Positions 44,618 through 53,689 are shown, numbered from the stretch's first letter. The stretch is 64,000 nt of DNA from Listeria weihenstephanensis (GCF_003534205.1 NZ_CP011102.1:449001-513000), one strand, 5' to 3'. Program-made: numbers and translations. The notes: a model not told the origin generated them from the sequence alone.

Positions 44618-44660
44618 AAGCAGGGTTATACGTGTTATGCGTAGAAACCTGCTTTTTCTT
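44618..44660 (+). terminator. pyrG terminator
   Basis: AAGCAGGGT and TACG pair with CGTA and ACCTGCTT, then TTTCTTT. Confidence 0.75.
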
Positions 44661-44662
44661 TG

Positions 44663-44705
44663 TTGACTTATAAATGCATCTGTTATATTATTAGTATAAC
44701 AGATG
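44663..44705 (+). promoter_or_regulatory. promoter and 11-bp perfect palindrome before the yxlE-like gene
   Basis: TTGACT (44663-44668), 17 bp, TATTAT (44686-44691). The inverted repeat CATCTGTTATA (44677-44687) and TATAACAGATG (44695-44705), 7-bp spacer, covers the -10 and start point, so a repressor there would block transcription. No regulator gene is in this operon. Confidence 0.65.
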
Positions 44706-44725
44706 AAACGGAAAGGATGAGTTTA

Positions 44726-44917
44726 ATGTCAAACACGATTGCACTACTTGCACCATTTATCATTTTATATCTCATTTTATTAACTATCGCGTTGGTGGAC
44801 CTGATCCGCCATTGGAATAGTCGGCAAAACCCGATTATTTGGTTGATTGTTATTGTATTTGTAAGTACGATTGGACCGATTATTTACTTTATTTTTGGTA
44901 GAAAGGACTACAGATGA
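44726..44917 (+). CDS. PLDc_N-domain small membrane protein, YxlE-like
   Basis: 63 residues, two membrane segments, with the PLDc_N pattern LVDLIRHWNSRQNPIIWLIV and GPIIYFIFGRKDYR. In B. subtilis YxlE is encoded with the YxlF/YxlG ABC transporter in the sigY operon, linked to antisigma function and toxic-peptide tolerance. ATG 44726 follows GAAAGGATGAG. It overlaps the ATPase gene, so the same partnership is likely. Confidence 0.8.
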   Translation: MSNTIALLAPFIILYLILLTIALVDLIRHWNSRQNPIIWLIVIVFVSTIGPIIYFIFGRKDYR

Positions 44918-45828
44918 TGGCTAATATACTGGAGATTAAGGGCTTATCTAAGAGGTTTGATGCGTATCAAGCTGTACAAGATGTCGGCTTTCAATTGAAG
45001 GCTGGGGAATGTGTGGCTTTGCTCGGGCCTAATGGTGCTGGGAAAACGACGATTTTAAAAATGATTGTTGATATGATTAATCCTGATGGTGGCAGTATTC
45101 AGATTTGTGGTGGGAAAAACACGGATATGAAGCAGAAAATAGGTTATTTACCACAGTATCCGAATTTTTACGGTTGGATGGGTGCAACGGAGGCTTTGCA
45201 TTTTATGGGGAAACTTTCAGGAATGGATAAGGCGAGTTTAGCTACGAGAATCCCAGAAGTTTTGGCGCAAGTTGGGCTTGATCCTACGGTGAAACAAAAA
45301 ATTGCTACTTTTTCTGGTGGAATGAGGCAACGATTGGGGATAGCGCAGGCGATTTTGCATCGTCCGGCTTTGTTGATTATGGATGAACCAGTTTCAGCGC
45401 TTGATCCGATTGGACGTCGCGAAATTATTCAGCTGATTGATTCGTTAAAAGGGGAGACGACGTTGCTGTTTTCTACGCATATACTGGCGGATGTGGAGGA
45501 GATTTGTGAGCGAGTTTGTATTATTCGGGAAGGCGAAATTGTGGCGGATGATAAGATTGTTAATTTGGTTCAAGCTAACGCTGCACCTGTTTTCGTATTG
45601 CGAGGGGAAGTTGGAGTGTCAGGTTTTGAGGCGTTGATTGGACAAGAGCAGGCAATTAGTAAAGTAGAGCGCAAGAACGGGGCATTGTATTTGTATTATC
45701 AGGGGAATGTGGATGCTGCGCGTGAGGCGATTTTGAGGGTTCTGGCGGCGTCTGGGATGGTTTGGACGGGTATTAGTCAGGCCGAGGAAACGCTTGAGGA
45801 TGTATTTCTAAGGATGGTGAGCCAATGA
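44914..45828 (+). CDS. ABC transporter ATP-binding protein, YxlF-like
   Basis: 304 residues with Walker A LLGPNGAGKTT (about 39), Q-loop GYLPQYPNFYGWMG, signature FSGGMRQRLGIAQ and Walker B LLIMDEPVSALDPIG, followed by an accessory C-terminal domain. Energises the adjacent permease, probably exporting a toxic peptide or lipid. Overlaps both neighbours by 4 bp. Confidence 0.88.
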   Translation: MMANILEIKGLSKRFDAYQAVQDVGFQLKAGECVALLGPNGAGKTTILKMIVDMINPDGGSIQICGGKNTDMKQKIGYLPQYPNFYGWMGATEALHFMGKLSGMDKASLATRIPEVLAQVGLDPTVKQKIATFSGGMRQRLGIAQAILHRPALLIMDEPVSALDPIGRREIIQLIDSLKGETTLLFSTHILADVEEICERVCIIREGEIVADDKIVNLVQANAAPVFVLRGEVGVSGFEALIGQEQAISKVERKNGALYLYYQGNVDAAREAILRVLAASGMVWTGISQAEETLEDVFLRMVSQ

Positions 45829-46634
45829 GTAACGTGATGACGCTTTTTCAAAAGGAGCAGATGGAGCAGTGGCGGAGCTTGAAGTGGATTTGGTTGCCAG
45901 TCGTGTTCGCCATTCTTGGTATGATGCAACCGCTTATGATGTATTATTTACCCGAGATCATGGGTTCCATGGGTGGCAGTGATAGTGGGCAAGGAGCCGC
46001 GCTTGCTGAGTTGATGGGTGTTTTGAATGCGCCAGAAGTGATGGCTGGAACGCTATCGTCTCAGTTTGATCAGCTTGGTATTATTATTTTGATTGTGGCA
46101 TTAATGGGTGCGATTATTTCAGAGAAAAACAATGGGATGCTGGCGTTTATTTTAACAAGACCTGTGAGGGCATGGCAATATATTTTGGCGAAATGGTTCT
46201 CGCAAGCTTTATTGGTGTTTGTTGCGCTGGGGCTGGGATATTTTGCGGCGTATTATTATGTTTATTTATTGTATGATGGGATCGCGATGGCGCATATTTT
46301 TGCTGGATTTGGAATTTATTTCGTTTGGCTGTTATTTTTGGTTACTACCGTACTTGCTTTGGGGATCATTTTTCGGAGCTCGGCGGTTGTGGCGATGATA
46401 GGGGCCGGTGGTGCGATTATTCTAGAATTGGTAAGCGGTATTTCAGGTTGGGGACAAATCTTTAATCCTGCGTACTTGAGCGCAAACGCGAGCAATGTTA
46501 TTATGACCGGTGATGTAAAAGATTATTTTGCGGGGAATTTATTGATGTCTTTGCTATTTATCGTGGCCTTACTGATTGTTTCGATTCTGCTGTTGACGCA
46601 GAAAAATTTCCATATTGGTAGCTCACATGAATAG
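45825..46634 (+). CDS. ABC-2 type permease, YxlG-like
   Basis: The 269-residue membrane protein has six hydrophobic segments, a long outer loop after the first (MYYLPEIMGSMGGSDSGQGA), and the ABC2 stretch EKNNGMLAFILTRPVRAWQ. Partner of the YxlF-like ATPase. Last gene of the yxlEFG-like operon; an LhrC-like sRNA begins about 70 bp further on. Confidence 0.85.
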   Translation: MSNVMTLFQKEQMEQWRSLKWIWLPVVFAILGMMQPLMMYYLPEIMGSMGGSDSGQGAALAELMGVLNAPEVMAGTLSSQFDQLGIIILIVALMGAIISEKNNGMLAFILTRPVRAWQYILAKWFSQALLVFVALGLGYFAAYYYVYLLYDGIAMAHIFAGFGIYFVWLLFLVTTVLALGIIFRSSAVVAMIGAGGAIILELVSGISGWGQIFNPAYLSANASNVIMTGDVKDYFAGNLLMSLLFIVALLIVSILLLTQKNFHIGSSHE

Positions 46635-46705
46635 TTTTAGTAAATTTAATGGAGTTCTCATGTGATTTTCCTCGCGCTATTAGGCAAGTACGGTATTATA
46701 GTAAA

Positions 46706-46800
46706 TGTAAACAAGATAGCTATTACTTTTCCCCCTTTTTAGTAATAGATTATCTAAACTCCTTTTTTCAAGCTGGTTCCCCTGCCAGCTTGTTTTTTTT
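46706..46800 (+). ncRNA. LhrC-family small RNA, copy 1
   Basis: TATTAT (46694-46699) is a -10 for a transcript of about 95 nt. Hairpin 1 pairs GATA and CTATTACT with AGTAATAG and TATC, with a loop of TTTTCCCCCTTTTT; a single-stranded AAACTCCTTTTTT linker follows; the terminator CAAGCTGG/CCAGCTTG has a TTCCCCTG loop and eight T. UCCC-bearing loop, linker and terminator loop are the hallmarks of the Listeria LhrC sRNAs, which bind virulence and surface-protein mRNAs. The sequence GTTCTCATGTGATTTT upstream is shared with copy 2. Confidence 0.75.
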
Positions 46801-46813
46801 ATTAGAAAAAACT

Positions 46814-46862
46814 TGATATATACTCCTAATCTGTATATACTGTATATATATATTATATACAG
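46814..46862 (+). promoter_or_regulatory. promoter and operator of the GntR/ABC operon
   Basis: TTGATA (46814-46819), 17 bp, TATACT (46837-46842). CTGTATAT (46831-46838) is mirrored by ATATACAG (46855-46862), with another CTGTATAT at 46840 between, so repeated half-sites cover the -10 and start. This fits autoregulation by the YtrA-type repressor encoded next. Confidence 0.65.
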
Positions 46863-46874
46863 TTGGGGGCGCGT

Positions 46875-47249
46875 ATGAAAATAATTGTTACGAATACATC
46901 CTCATTGCCGATCTATGAACAAATTGCTTCTCAAATCCGAAATCAGATTATAAATGGTGAGCTAAGCGGTGGCTACCTTTTGCCCTCGATTCGAGCTTTG
47001 GCGAAGGAGCTACAAGTGAGCGTCATCACAACAAAGCGTGCATATGAAGAATTGGAACATGAAGGCTTTGTTCAAACAATCGCTGGAAAAGGTACCTATG
47101 TGTCACATCAAAATATAGCATTTATTCATGAGCAGAGGTTAAAAGATTTAGAGAAAAAGATGCATCAGGTGCTACAATTCGCGGATGATCTTGGTCTGAC
47201 TAATACAGAAGTACACGAGATGATCGATTTACTAGCAAAGGAGGATTAG
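46875..47249 (+). CDS. GntR-family regulator, YtrA type
   Basis: At 124 residues it is the short YtrA subtype: a winged helix (SLPIYEQIASQIRNQIINGE, LPSIRALAKELQVSVITTK, GFVQTIAGKGTYV) plus a two-helix dimerisation tail. YtrA proteins repress ABC transporters induced by cell-wall antibiotics. ATG 46875 follows GGGGG. Four bp from the ATPase gene. Confidence 0.88.
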   Translation: MKIIVTNTSSLPIYEQIASQIRNQIINGELSGGYLLPSIRALAKELQVSVITTKRAYEELEHEGFVQTIAGKGTYVSHQNIAFIHEQRLKDLEKKMHQVLQFADDLGLTNTEVHEMIDLLAKED

Positions 47250-47253
47250 ACAC

Positions 47254-48135
47254 ATGGATAATATTTTAGAAGTGAAACAAGTATCAAAAATATATAAAGA
47301 CTTCGCGTTACGGAATATTTCATTTCAATTGCCAAAAGGTTATATTATGGGCTTAATCGGTGTGAATGGAGCGGGAAAAAGCACGTTATTAAAGATAATT
47401 ATGGATTTGGTGCAGAAAAATAGTGGCGAAGTTTTCATTTTTGGAAAAAATACACGAAATTCGATGGCAGAGATTAAACAGGATATTGGCTTTGTTTTTG
47501 ATGAAAATCACTTTTATGACCATCTGACTGCCGAGCAAATGAAGCAGCTTATTGCGCCGTTTTATCGGAACTGGGACGAGGTCGTATATCAGGATTATAT
47601 GCAGAAGTTTGAGCTGCCGAGCAATAAGAAAATGAAGAACTTCTCTAAAGGAATGAAGATGAAATATAGTATTGCGATTGCGCTGAGTCACCATGCGAAG
47701 TTGATTATTATGGATGAGCCGACTGCTGGACTTGACCCGATTGTTCGTCGTGAGTTGCTTAATGTATTGCAAACGGTTGTAATGGATGAGGAGGTATCCG
47801 TTCTATTCTCGACGCATGTGACAGCTGATTTGGAGCGAGTTGCCGATTTTATTACATATATTCATGAAGGGCATGTTTTTTTCAGTGAGGAAAAGGATAG
47901 GTTACTGGAGCAGTATGTCATTGTGAAGGGTGATGCCGGGCTATTGGATAGTGAGAGTGAAAATCTATTTATTGACGTGGAGATCAGTGCTTTAGGGTTT
48001 CAGGGATTGGCGCGGCAAAGGGAGGAAGTACGATTTTATTTTGGTAACGAAGTGATTTTGGAAAAGCCAAGTTTGGATGATATTATGTACTACACGGTGC
48101 AGGCAACGAAAAAAACAAGGCGAGGGGTAATGTGA
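47254..48135 (+). CDS. ABC transporter ATP-binding protein, YtrB/BcrA-like
   Basis: 293 residues: Walker A GLIGVNGAGKSTLLKII, DIGFVFDENHFYDHLTAEQM in place of a plain Q-loop, a degenerate signature FSKGMKMKYSIAIALS, Walker B KLIIMDEPTAGLDPI. The FSKGM form is usual for the YtrB subgroup. Works with the permease encoded directly after; substrate may be a cell-wall-active peptide, by analogy. Confidence 0.87.
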   Translation: MDNILEVKQVSKIYKDFALRNISFQLPKGYIMGLIGVNGAGKSTLLKIIMDLVQKNSGEVFIFGKNTRNSMAEIKQDIGFVFDENHFYDHLTAEQMKQLIAPFYRNWDEVVYQDYMQKFELPSNKKMKNFSKGMKMKYSIAIALSHHAKLIIMDEPTAGLDPIVRRELLNVLQTVVMDEEVSVLFSTHVTADLERVADFITYIHEGHVFFSEEKDRLLEQYVIVKGDAGLLDSESENLFIDVEISALGFQGLARQREEVRFYFGNEVILEKPSLDDIMYYTVQATKKTRRGVM

Positions 48136-48759
48136 ATGTGGCGGCTGGTTTGGAAAGATATGATGGTTCAGCGTGGCCCTGTGATCGCGCTTGTTGCATT
48201 TGTGATTTACTTAGCTAGTGCTGGAATGCCTACTTTTCTAGTTTTTCTTTTTGGAATGTTGATGGCTGTAACAGGAGTCGTTTTACGCGCAATCAGTAGG
48301 GATGAGGAAAATGAGACATTGGCACTCTTGGCTACTTTGCCGGTGAGTAGGAAGGAAATTGTCATGGCGCGATATGTAGGCACAGTATTTGTGATGCTTG
48401 TCAGTATACTGTTTAGTTACATCGTGATGACGATTGCGAAAGGTGGGTTTATCCCAATCGGGAGCCTTTTTAATAGCATTGGAGTTCCTGTGGTTATTAT
48501 TCTGAGTTTGGCGGCAGTACTTTTCCCAATTTATTATTGGCTGGGGTATGATGCGATGCGGTATGTGATGACTGGGTTGATATTTTTAGCTGCTTTCCTG
48601 GCGTTGCTTACTGCTCTTCCAATGACGCAACTGTTTTTTCGGTGGCTGGAAGGAATCGGATTTAACTTGATTTTAGGCATCGCGGTTTTGATTTCGATCG
48701 TACTGTATTTTGTATCCATGCGGATTTCGATGCGCGTGTTAGATTTCACAGATCTATAA
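48136..48759 (+). CDS. ABC-2 permease of the GntR/ABC operon
   Basis: The 207-residue protein has six hydrophobic segments and the cytoplasmic stretch ISRDEENETLALLATLPVSR, typical of ABC2 membrane subunits of the BcrB/YtrC kind. ATG 48136 is directly after the ATPase stop. Ends shortly before the second LhrC-like sRNA promoter. Confidence 0.83.
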   Translation: MWRLVWKDMMVQRGPVIALVAFVIYLASAGMPTFLVFLFGMLMAVTGVVLRAISRDEENETLALLATLPVSRKEIVMARYVGTVFVMLVSILFSYIVMTIAKGGFIPIGSLFNSIGVPVVIILSLAAVLFPIYYWLGYDAMRYVMTGLIFLAAFLALLTALPMTQLFFRWLEGIGFNLILGIAVLISIVLYFVSMRISMRVLDFTDL

Positions 48760-48831
48760 AAGGTGCTTATTTTTAATGAAATTCTCATCTAATTCTTGAG
48801 AGATTATCATGCGTGACCTGTATTATAGAGA

Positions 48832-48942
48832 ATGTAAAGAGGATAGCAATTACTTTTACTCCCTTTTTAGTAATTGTTAATCCGAATAAAACTCCCTTTT
48901 TGACCATCGCGGTTTCCCCCCTTTTTCCGCGGTGGTTTTTTT
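48832..48942 (+). ncRNA. LhrC-family small RNA, copy 2
   Basis: TATTAT (48821-48826) then a transcript of about 111 nt. Hairpin 1: GGATAGCAATTACT with AGTAATTGTTAATCC, loop TTTACTCCCTTTTT. Linker: AAACTCCCTTTTT. Terminator: ACCATCGCGG with CCGCGGTGGT, loop TTTCCCCCCTTTTT, then seven T. All three places carry UCCC, which is the full LhrC pattern. Upstream AATTCTCATCTAATTC matches copy 1 and could be the LisR-type activator site reported for LhrC genes. Confidence 0.8.
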
Positions 48943-49036
48943 GTGCATTTCTATGTTCAGAAGGCTTAAGGGTTGCATGAATGGGGGGCGTTAGGTGTAT
49001 AGTAGAGAGGTAAATAGAAATCGGGAGGCTGGTAAA

Positions 49037-49861
49037 ATGAACATTAATGATACGGTGACACTTGCAAACGGCGTTGAGATGCCACAATTTGGCTTTGGCG
49101 TTTGGCGTGTGAATGATGGAGAAGAAGCAGTGAATTCCGTGAAATGGGCAATTGAAACGGGATACAGAAGCATTGATACAGCAGCTGCTTATAAAAATGA
49201 AGAAGGTGTTGGACGGGCGATCAAGGAATCAGGTGTGGATCGTGATAGCCTTTTTGTGACGACGAAGTTATGGAACGCAGATCAAGGTTATGAGTCGACA
49301 TTGAAAGCTTTTGACGCTAGTTTAGAGAAATTGGGATTAGATTATCTAGATTTATACTTAATTCATTGGCCAGTGGAAGGCAAGTTTGTAGATACATGGC
49401 GTGCCATGGAAAAGCTATATGCTGATAAAAAAGTACGCGCGATTGGCGTTTGTAACTTCCATGAGCATCATCTAGATGAGCTGTTAAAAGAAGCTAAAAT
49501 TGTGCCGATGGTGAATCAGGTTGAGTTACATCCACTTCTTTCACAAGAACCATTGCGTAAATATTGTGCGGAGAAAAATATCGTCGTTGAAGCCTGGAGC
49601 CCGCTTGGTAGTGGTAAAATCCTGGATAACAGCGTCATTAATTCCATCGCGAAAATTTATGAAAAATCAGTAGCACAGGTTATTTTACGTTGGGACTTAC
49701 AACATGGCATTGTAACGATTCCAAAATCGGTTCACCAAAATCGTATTATCGAAAACGCAAATATTTTTGATTTCGAGTTGAAAGATTCGGAAATGGCGTT
49801 GATTGATAGTTTGAATAAGGATGAACGTACGGGTCCTGATCCAGATAATTTTAATTTTTAA
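49037..49861 (+). CDS. aldo/keto reductase
   Basis: The 274-residue enzyme of the YtbE/2,5-diketogluconate reductase group: [38 protein letters not shown] (catalytic Asp and Tyr), [13 protein letters not shown] (Lys), [12 protein letters not shown] (His), and NADPH site [19 protein letters not shown]. Start ATG 49037 follows GGGAGG. A decayed relative is at 5986-6120. Substrate unknown. Confidence 0.9.
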   Translation: MNINDTVTLANGVEMPQFGFGVWRVNDGEEAVNSVKWAIETGYRSIDTAAAYKNEEGVGRAIKESGVDRDSLFVTTKLWNADQGYESTLKAFDASLEKLGLDYLDLYLIHWPVEGKFVDTWRAMEKLYADKKVRAIGVCNFHEHHLDELLKEAKIVPMVNQVELHPLLSQEPLRKYCAEKNIVVEAWSPLGSGKILDNSVINSIAKIYEKSVAQVILRWDLQHGIVTIPKSVHQNRIIENANIFDFELKDSEMALIDSLNKDERTGPDPDNFNF

Positions 49862-49921
49862 ATAGATATACTTCATGGCTATTAATATGCGAAAATTGGC
49901 ACGCCTCGCGTGCCTAAATAG

Positions 49922-49972
49922 CAAAAATCCGTATCGAAAATCTGTTAATGGATTTTCGATACGGATTTTTCT
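49922..49972. terminator. bidirectional terminator between the aldo/keto reductase and amidase genes
   Basis: A perfect stem of about 20 bp (AAAAATCCGTATCGAAAATC and complement) has T-runs at both ends. A smaller hairpin GGCACG/CGTGCC lies at 49898-49914. Confidence 0.85.
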
Positions 49973-50019
49973 ACATCAGAGACTCTTTATCTCGGACTCT
50001 TGTTTAATTTGATAAGATA

Positions 50020-52317
50020 CTAACTACGAACGTTAGAGGCAGGAACCCACCCAATGGATTTAGAACCATCCATCAAGCGATACCAAAGCTGTCCATTTAT
50101 TGTCACTTGAATATTGGCGAGCAATGGCTTATTTTGATAAGCTGATAAAGTATCACGTTTCATCGATGCGTCAACAACTGGAACTAAATATACTTGTGCA
50201 GTAGGAACTTTGACATAACGTGTTAATTTAATAGGTTTCTCCATACTAGGAACATAGAAAATGTTGAGTGCACGACTGTCTAGCCAGCCAATAACTTTTC
50301 CGTCAATACTAAATTGGTACCAGGTAGTACGAACGGTTTTAGCTTCACGTAATAATTTCAGGTTTTTGCCTTCATAGGCAGAGAGATTAGCTATAAATTT
50401 AGAACCTTCTGTCCCATAGGGTCTTGTCCAACTGCTATTAGCGGCTGCAATTTTGATATTAGCATAAGTTGTTCCGATAGCTTTGTCGTATTCAATTTCA
50501 TCGTAGAGGGATTCCTTTACATTAGAGGCAGGAACCCACCCAATGGATTTAGAACCATCCATCAAGCGATACCAAAGCTGTCCATTTATTGTCACTTGAA
50601 TATTGGCGAGCAATGGCTTATTTTGATAAGCCGATAAAGTATCACGTTTCATCGATGCGTCAACAACTGGAACTAAATATACTTGTGCAGTAGGAACTTT
50701 GACATAACGTGTTAATTTAATAGGTTTCTCCATACTAGGAACATAGAAAATGTTGAGTGCACGACTGTCTAGCCAGCCAATAACTTTTCCGTCAATACTA
50801 AATTGGTACCAAGTAGTACGAACGGTTTTAGCTTCACGTAATAATTTCAGGTTTTTGCCTTCATAGGCAGAGAGATTAGCTATAAATTTAGAACCCCACG
50901 TATTATAAGGTGCTGTCCAACTGCTATTTCCTTGACTTGTTTTAATAGAAGCATAAGTGGTTCCAATCGGTTTATCATAGCTAATTGCGTCAAATGCTGT
51001 AGCAGTGACGCTGCTAGCTGGGACCCACCCAATTGATTTAGTGCCATCCATTAGACGGTACCATAGTTTCCCATTTAGAGTGACCTGTATATTAGCGAGT
51101 AGTGGTTTGTTGAGATAGGCAGATAAGTTACCCCGATCCAATGAAGCATCTGCTACTGGAACAAGATAAACCTTTGCAGATGGGACATTGACATAACGTG
51201 TTAAACTGATTTTTTGTTCCATACTCGGTGTATAAAAGATATTTACTGCTTTATCTTCTACCCAACCAATCGTTTTCCCGTCGATACTAAATTGATACCA
51301 GGTACCACTTTGCGTTTTTGCAGTGCGAAGTAGCTTCATATCTTTACCAGTGTATGAAGAAAGTGGATTCACTTTGTTGGAGCCTGCGGTATTAAAAGGT
51401 GCAGACCAGACTGTGTTTCCAGCAGCAGTTTTGACATTGGCATAGGTTGTTGTTGTAAATGCTGTATTAGATATAATGGTGTCCTTACTCATCGCGTTGA
51501 ATTTTTCGGTGACGAGTGTTAGAAATTCATTGTAGCTATAACCCCACTTGTTAAAATAGGCAATTGGATCGGTATGCGTTGTTCCACCGAGGTATTTACT
51601 GACAGCATTATGCGTCCAAACGGTTCCAACACCATCTGTTTCAGCGCTGTCGATTGGAAGCTTGTACTTATCTAAAATGTAAGCTGTGTAGTACGCATAA
51701 TTGTTGATCGAGCGCGCGAACTCATCGAATGTTTTATGTTCGACCAGTTCATATTGAACAAAGCGAGCATTGGCAAAACGACCAGCACCCCAAACACCGT
51801 AATCAGTTGGATGGATTTGAATGATGTTTCCTTTGTCCACAAATGTGTGTACAAATGCATTCTCCCAATTGCGGCTCATATAGTCAATTTCATTCTGGAT
51901 TGTCGAATTTGGATTAGCTGTTTCATGTAAAACAACACCCTCTGGTTTGCCATTACCATTGCGGTAGTTAAATTTCGTGAATTGTGATTGAATTTGACTG
52001 CTTAACTTCGCATTTGCAAAGTTGTTTGACTTGATGTAATTGTTCACATTTGGGTATGTCGCCTTGGCGTTTAGAAGCATCCTGCGATCAGGAATTGGTG
52101 CTTCTTGCTCTCCCTCTATCTGTGAATCCTCTGCGAATGTACCATCTCGTTCCGCTTTTGGTACATAGATGGAATCATCCCGCACCGTTTGGGACCCATC
52201 TTTTGCAGTAACCGAGCTAGTGTCAGCAGCTGGTTGTTCATCAGCAAAGACAGATAGCGGCAAAATAACAGTTGTAAGGCCGACTGTAACAATTACTGAT
52301 TTTAATAAAGTTTTCAA
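50020..52317 (-). CDS. ami: Ami-like N-acetylmuramoyl-L-alanine amidase with six GW modules
   Basis: 765 residues: signal peptide (about 1-25), a spacer, an Amidase_2 domain (about 125-270; VVLHETANP with a zinc His, WTHNAVSKYLGG and THTDPIAYF), then three pairs of GW modules to the end. Each ends in GWVEDKAVN, GWVPASSV or GWLDSRALN. GW modules hold the enzyme to lipoteichoic acid, and Ami of L. monocytogenes cuts peptidoglycan and aids adhesion. That Ami has eight modules as I recall, so this one is shorter. TTG start after GGAG. The gene order (pyrG before, lipid kinase and fba after) supports orthology. Confidence 0.9.
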   Translation of the reverse strand: MKTLLKSVIVTVGLTTVILPLSVFADEQPAADTSSVTAKDGSQTVRDDSIYVPKAERDGTFAEDSQIEGEQEAPIPDRRMLLNAKATYPNVNNYIKSNNFANAKLSSQIQSQFTKFNYRNGNGKPEGVVLHETANPNSTIQNEIDYMSRNWENAFVHTFVDKGNIIQIHPTDYGVWGAGRFANARFVQYELVEHKTFDEFARSINNYAYYTAYILDKYKLPIDSAETDGVGTVWTHNAVSKYLGGTTHTDPIAYFNKWGYSYNEFLTLVTEKFNAMSKDTIISNTAFTTTTYANVKTAAGNTVWSAPFNTAGSNKVNPLSSYTGKDMKLLRTAKTQSGTWYQFSIDGKTIGWVEDKAVNIFYTPSMEQKISLTRYVNVPSAKVYLVPVADASLDRGNLSAYLNKPLLANIQVTLNGKLWYRLMDGTKSIGWVPASSVTATAFDAISYDKPIGTTYASIKTSQGNSSWTAPYNTWGSKFIANLSAYEGKNLKLLREAKTVRTTWYQFSIDGKVIGWLDSRALNIFYVPSMEKPIKLTRYVKVPTAQVYLVPVVDASMKRDTLSAYQNKPLLANIQVTINGQLWYRLMDGSKSIGWVPASNVKESLYDEIEYDKAIGTTYANIKIAAANSSWTRPYGTEGSKFIANLSAYEGKNLKLLREAKTVRTTWYQFSIDGKVIGWLDSRALNIFYVPSMEKPIKLTRYVKVPTAQVYLVPVVDASMKRDTLSAYQNKPLLANIQVTINGQLWYRLMDGSKSIGWVPASNVRS
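50033..50403 (-). repeat. near-identical repeat unit in ami, copy A (last GW pair)
   Basis: About 371 bp almost identical to 50522-50892, offset 489 bp (163 codons). Only scattered single-base differences were seen. Codes for GW modules 5 and 6. Confidence 0.85.
50522..50892 (-). repeat. near-identical repeat unit in ami, copy B (GW pair 3-4)
   Basis: Partner of 50033-50403. The first GW pair (about 51000-51480) encodes similar protein but is clearly diverged in DNA, so copies A and B arose by a recent duplication or gene conversion. Confidence 0.85.
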
Positions 52318-52771
52318 TTGTCCATCTCCATTCTAAAAGTTTCCTTGCGTCAAAAATAATTATGAAATAGATTTTCCATGTAATCTTAGTGGTAATATAG
52401 ATTACTTTCTATTATGGAGAAAAGTTACAAGAGAGTCAATAGAGTTTCCCTATCATGGGTGTATTTTGAGCGATATAAGTATTTGGTATATTAGTGAGAA
52501 TGAGTCATACCAGTAGGTTTATATGGTGCGGTTTGAAATTTGACAAATTACCTACAATTTGATGTCTAAACAGTGTCAGAAATCCCGATTTGCAAGCAAT
52601 ATTAAGCCTGAAATAAAAATGTATGCGCTGTTAATTTCTAAAAAGAACAAACAGTTTATTTAGATATCCTTTTTTATATAAGAATTTTGCGCTTTCGAGC
52701 CCCCTCGTTTGACAATGAACTGCTAAAATAAGAAACTAGGACTATCACTGCATGAGAGAAGGGGAAGACAG
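52318..52771. other. long intergenic region between ami and the lipid kinase gene
   Basis: 454 bp, AT-rich, without a convincing ORF. It should hold the ami promoter (leftward) and the kinase promoter (TTGACA at about 52710 without a clear -10). GTAATCT (52380-52386) and AGATTAC (52399-52405) form an inverted repeat about 65 bp upstream of ami, a possible regulator site. Confidence 0.4.
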
Positions 52772-53689
52772 ATGTTAAAGCGAATGTTAATCATCTACAA
52801 TCCTGTTGCTGGCCAGCGCAAGTTTCACAAATTAATGCCAGTGGCAGAGCAAATTTTGGACGAAGCGGGATTTGATGTCACGCTGATTCCGACCACAGAA
52901 GAAGAGAAAAGTGCGACCGCAATCGCGAAACAAGGGGTACTCGATGGATTTGAAATTATTATTGCTGCAGGTGGGGATGGCACGGTAAACGATGTTGTCA
53001 ACGGTTTGATGCAAGCCTCGAAGCAAGTCGTTTTTGGCGTTCTACCGGTTGGAACAACGAACGATTTTGCACGCGCGCTTGGCATGGCAAAAGACCCGAT
53101 CGAAGCCCTCCAGATTATCGCGGCAGGAGAGAAAATAAAAGTCGACGTTGGGCAGGCGAACGGTCAATATTTCATCAATAATGCCGCTGGAGGGAAAATC
53201 ACCGAAATCACCTATGCTGTCAAAGAGTCGATGAAAAATAAAATAGGACGGTTGGCATATTTAGTAAGCGGTATTTCCCTGTTGCCCAAATTGGCACCAA
53301 AACAAGTCCGGATAACATATGATACTGGTGTTTTCGAAGGCGAAATTTTGTTGTTATTCGGCGCATTAACAAATAGTGTAGGCGGAATGGAAAAACTATG
53401 CCCACCAGCAATACTTAACGATGGCTACATGGACTTACTTGTTTTAAAAAAGGTATCACCAATCAAGTTACTGAAATTGCTTGCTTCCATTAAGAGTGGC
53501 GCGCATTTGCAAAGTGAAGACGTACTCTACGTTAAAACAAAAACAGCGACAATCGAATGTGATACCAGTTTAAATATTAGTTATGATGGCGTATATGGCG
53601 GAGAGACCCCTTATAAATTGGCAGTTTTACCAGAAAAATTAACAATCTTGGCAGAAGCAACCCGAATCCAGCATCGCTTACAGAAATAA
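52772..53689 (+). CDS. diacylglycerol/lipid kinase (DgkB/YegS family)
   Basis: 305 residues with the DAGK catalytic motif IIIAAGGDGTVNDVVNG and VLPVGTTNDFARALG, then the beta-sandwich half ending SYDGVYGGETPYKLAVLP. DgkB-type kinases recycle diacylglycerol released by lipoteichoic acid synthesis. Start ATG after GAAGGGGAAG. A neighbour of ami and fba in Listeria (Lmo2557 position, from memory). Confidence 0.85.
   Translation: MLKRMLIIYNPVAGQRKFHKLMPVAEQILDEAGFDVTLIPTTEEEKSATAIAKQGVLDGFEIIIAAGGDGTVNDVVNGLMQASKQVVFGVLPVGTTNDFARALGMAKDPIEALQIIAAGEKIKVDVGQANGQYFINNAAGGKITEITYAVKESMKNKIGRLAYLVSGISLLPKLAPKQVRITYDTGVFEGEILLLFGALTNSVGGMEKLCPPAILNDGYMDLLVLKKVSPIKLLKLLASIKSGAHLQSEDVLYVKTKTATIECDTSLNISYDGVYGGETPYKLAVLPEKLTILAEATRIQHRLQK

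Noticed and set aside
50020-52317. Phage endolysin
   Set aside because: Signal peptide, GW modules and core-gene neighbours point to a chromosomal Ami autolysin; no phage genes are near.
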